The notes under the pieces: generated by a model
The model's input: only the letters and a program-made list of their open reading frames with translations
What the model was told of the DNA's origin: nothing
Databases searched by the model: none
Translations under genes and position numbers: made by a program
From: Streptomyces bicolor
GTDB taxonomy: Bacteria > Actinomycetota > Actinomycetes > Streptomycetales > Streptomycetaceae
Direction: 5' to 3'
DNA length: 64,000 bases
NCBI RefSeq assembly: GCF_000719285.1
Contig: NZ_JOFS01000001.1
Location: 62,001 to 126,000 of the forward strand
In this document: in pieces, positions 62,010 through 64,000 of the stretch
How positions within the stretch are numbered: the stretch's first letter is position 1
Layout: every line of letters starts with the position of its first letter

Positions 62010-62666
62010 GTGAGCCGCGACCAAGCCGCCGAGATCAGCGCCTCGGGCGTGACCGTGGACGTCGGCGACGCCACGGTTCGGTATCTGCTGTACGGGCTTC
62101 TGCCGAGCTGGTTCGTACCGGGAGTGGCCGACTGGTGGATGCACCGGCGGACCCGGATCGAGGAGACGGCGGGCACCAGGGAGTCGCTCATCCACTCGCT
62201 GATGATGACGGAGGTCGGCATCCCGATCGCGTTGACCCTCCGCTACGAGGTCAACCCGCTGCTGCTCACCGTGCAGTTGGGCGCGACCGCCGCGCACGAG
62301 GCGACCGCGCTGTGGGACGTGCGCACGGCGGTCGACAGCGACCGCGAGGTGAAACCCGTCGAGCAGCACATCCACAGCTTCCTGGAGTCCCTGCCGTTCG
62401 GCGCGCTGGCCTCGCTGATGTGTCTGCACGCCGACCAGGTGAAGTCCCTGCTGCGCGGCGGTCGCGGTGACGTCGACGCGTGGCGTCTCGTACCGCGCCG
62501 GCGGCCGCTGTCCCGTGGCTACCTGGCGGGCATCGCGGCCGCGATCGGCACCTGCGTGCTGCTGCCGTACGGCGAGGAACTGCTGCGTTGTGTGCGCACG
62601 GCCCGGCGGAACAGGAAGCGCACGAACGACGACCAGGCCCGTTTCCGGGCCGGGGAAGGACGTTGA
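62010..62666 (+). CDS. Integral membrane protein of unknown function
   Basis: The 218-residue protein has three to four hydrophobic segments and conserved-looking His residues (WWMHRRTRIEE, LIHSLMM, AAHEATALWDV, EQHIHSFLESLP). The His layout recalls membrane di-iron proteins, but I cannot place it in a family. The GTG start has GGGGTGATC upstream. It lies six bases before the DJ-1/PfpI gene, in one operon. Confidence 0.65.
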   Translation: MSRDQAAEISASGVTVDVGDATVRYLLYGLLPSWFVPGVADWWMHRRTRIEETAGTRESLIHSLMMTEVGIPIALTLRYEVNPLLLTVQLGATAAHEATALWDVRTAVDSDREVKPVEQHIHSFLESLPFGALASLMCLHADQVKSLLRGGRGDVDAWRLVPRRRPLSRGYLAGIAAAIGTCVLLPYGEELLRCVRTARRNRKRTNDDQARFRAGEGR

Positions 62667-62672
62667 GGAATC

Positions 62673-63224
62673 ATGCGTATCGCTTTTCTGACGGCCCCTG
62701 AGGGCGTCGAGGAGGTCGAGCTCACCGAACCGTGGCGGGCCGCGGTGGACGCCGGGCACGAGCCGGTGCTGGTGTCGACGAAGCCCGGCACGATCCAGGC
62801 CTTCCACCATCTCGACAAGGCGGAGAAGTTCCCGGTGCAGGAGGTCGTGGGCGAGACGTCGGCGGACTCCTTCGGCGGGCTGGTCCTGCCGGGCGGCGTG
62901 GCCAACCCGGACTATCTGCGGATGAACCGCAAGGCCGTCGCGTTCGTGCGGGACTTCTTCGACCGGGGCCTGCCGGTGGCCTCGATCTGCCATGCCGCGT
63001 GGACGCTGGTGGAGGCGGACGTCGTGCGCGGCCGGGTGCTCACCTCCTGGCCGAGCCTGCGGACCGATGTCCGCAACGCGGGCGGCACCTGGGTCGACGA
63101 GCAGGTGCGGATCTGCGACCACGGCCCCAACAAGCTGGTCACCAGCCGTAAGCCGGACGACCTGAAGGCGTTCTGCGAGACGTTCCTGGATGTGTTCGAC
63201 AGGGAGGCGAGGGAAACAGTCTGA
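62673..63224 (+). CDS. DJ-1/PfpI family protein
   Basis: The 183-residue protein has the type 1 glutamine amidotransferase-like fold with the nucleophile Cys in [11 protein letters not shown] and the upstream acid region [14 protein letters not shown]. Members act as deglycases, chaperones or peptidases under stress. Its stop overlaps the catalase start by TGATG. In large clade II catalases a similar domain is fused to the C-terminus, which suggests the two proteins here may also associate. Confidence 0.88.
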   Translation: MRIAFLTAPEGVEEVELTEPWRAAVDAGHEPVLVSTKPGTIQAFHHLDKAEKFPVQEVVGETSADSFGGLVLPGGVANPDYLRMNRKAVAFVRDFFDRGLPVASICHAAWTLVEADVVRGRVLTSWPSLRTDVRNAGGTWVDEQVRICDHGPNKLVTSRKPDDLKAFCETFLDVFDREARETV

Positions 63225-64000
63225 TGGCAGACCGCAAGCAGGAGCAGCGGGAGTTCCACCGGGCGGACGATCCCACGGGAGGGCCGCTCACCACCGACCA
63301 GGGAGTGGAGGTCGACCACACCGACGACTCGCTCGCCGCCGGCGAACGCGGGCCGACGCTGATGGAGGACTTCCACTTCCGGGAGAAGCTCACCCACTTC
63401 GACCACGAGCGGATCCCGGAGCGGGTGGTGCACGCGCGCGGCGCGGGCGCATACGGGTATTTCGAACCGTACGAGTCCTGCGCGGAGTTCACCCGCGCGG
63501 CGTTCCTCCAGGATCCTTCCGTGCAGACCCCGGTGTTCGTACGGTTCTCCACCGTCCAGGGGCCGAAGGGCTCGGCGGACACCGTGCGGGACGTGCGGGG
63601 ATTCGCGACCAAGTTCTATACCTCGGAAGGCAATTACGACCTGGTCGGGAACAACTTCCCGGTCTTCTTCATCCAGGACGGCATCAAGTTCCCCGACTTC
63701 GTGCACGCGGTGAAGCCGGAACCGCACAACGACATCCCGACCGGCGCCTCCGCGCACGACACCCTGTGGGACTTCGTGTCGCTCCAGCCGGAGACACTGC
63801 ACGCGATCATGTGGCTGATGTCGGACCGGGCGATCCCGCGCAGTTACCGCATGATGCAGGGCTTCGGCGTGCACACGTTCCGCTTCGTGAACGCCGAGGG
63901 GCGCGGGACGTTCGTGAAGTTCCACTGGAAGCCGAAGCTGGGCGTGCACTCGTTGGTGTGGGACGAGGCTCAGGAGTGCCAGGGCCGTGACCCGGACTTC
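63224..64000 (+). CDS. Catalase, N-terminal 259 residues (runs off the window)
   Basis: The visible part has the distal heme pocket [14 protein letters not shown] with the catalytic His at about residue 70, [32 protein letters not shown] and [20 protein letters not shown] with the catalytic Asn at about 143. The long polar N-terminus (about 55 residues before the core) suggests a large-subunit (KatE-type) catalase. It converts hydrogen peroxide to water and oxygen. Translation is coupled to the DJ-1/PfpI gene. Confidence 0.93.
   Translation, partial: MADRKQEQREFHRADDPTGGPLTTDQGVEVDHTDDSLAAGERGPTLMEDFHFREKLTHFDHERIPERVVHARGAGAYGYFEPYESCAEFTRAAFLQDPSVQTPVFVRFSTVQGPKGSADTVRDVRGFATKFYTSEGNYDLVGNNFPVFFIQDGIKFPDFVHAVKPEPHNDIPTGASAHDTLWDFVSLQPETLHAIMWLMSDRAIPRSYRMMQGFGVHTFRFVNAEGRGTFVKFHWKPKLGVHSLVWDEAQECQGRDPDF

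Overview
The window is high-GC actinomycete chromosome, almost certainly Streptomyces. Support for this comes from strong G/C third-position bias, frequent GTG and some TTG starts, CebR-type boxes (TGGGAGCGCTCCCA) beside secreted CBM2 cellulases, an Scr1/DUF5753-type regulator, a DUF574 methyltransferase, a SigB/SigF-type sigma factor, and dispersed intergenic repeats of a kind I recall from Streptomyces. No rRNA, tRNA, CRISPR array, intact transposon or phage was seen.

Layout. (1) 1-9.4 kb holds an oxalate/formate-type catabolic locus. It contains a KAS III-like enzyme, an oxalate/formate-antiporter-family MFS protein with an overlapping 44-residue small partner, a ketopantoate-reductase-like protein, and an NAD-linked formate dehydrogenase with its FdhD maturase. 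The formate dehydrogenase alpha chain is split into two proteins encoded in swapped order. (2) 9.4-10.3 kb is a decayed gap with two gene remnants and a large inverted repeat. (3) 10.3-15.5 kb carries a secreted sialidase, a secreted beta-propeller-like protein, a BASS-type transporter and a divergent LysR regulator. (4) 15.8-22.7 kb carries an acyl-CoA ligase, aldo/keto reductase, dimeric alpha/beta-barrel protein, GH75 chitosanase, SDR, methyltransferase with a His-rich N-terminus, and a phytanoyl-CoA-dioxygenase-like protein. (5) 22.8-30.8 kb is a cellulose/xyloglucan cluster: GH6 and GH48 enzymes diverge from CebR boxes, followed by a GH74 xyloglucanase, all with CBM2 modules. (6) 30.8-37.5 kb is a mixed stretch: lipoprotein, methyltransferase, pterin dehydratase, ADP-ribosylglycohydrolase, two HTH regulators, small membrane protein and DUF574 methyltransferase.

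(7) 37.5-44.2 kb is a complete narGHJI nitrate reductase operon with paired palindromes upstream. It converges on a second dnaK, whose promoter carries a HAIR-like (HspR) element. (8) 46.2-56.3 kb carries an OsmC/Ohr protein, a MoxR ATPase coupled to a VWA-like metallopeptidase, a membrane-anchored phosphodiesterase, a recombinase-fold-like small protein, two metallo-beta-lactamase hydrolases, a DedA protein, and an aminotransferase-fold protein that lacks the PLP lysine. (9) 56.6-64 kb is a stress-signalling region: a Gly-rich surface protein preceded by four repeats of exactly 32-bp period, an ANTAR protein, a PAS/GAF protein, a SigB/F-type sigma factor, a small membrane protein, then a rightward run of DUF2795, CBS, membrane, DJ-1/PfpI and catalase genes. 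A SigB-like promoter precedes this run. The catalase runs off the right edge.

The genes suggest a saprophytic soil bacterium that breaks down plant and fungal polymers, oxidises formate with NAD+, can reduce nitrate, and has a sigma-B-like stress response. All functions are read from sequence features; none was tested by database search.
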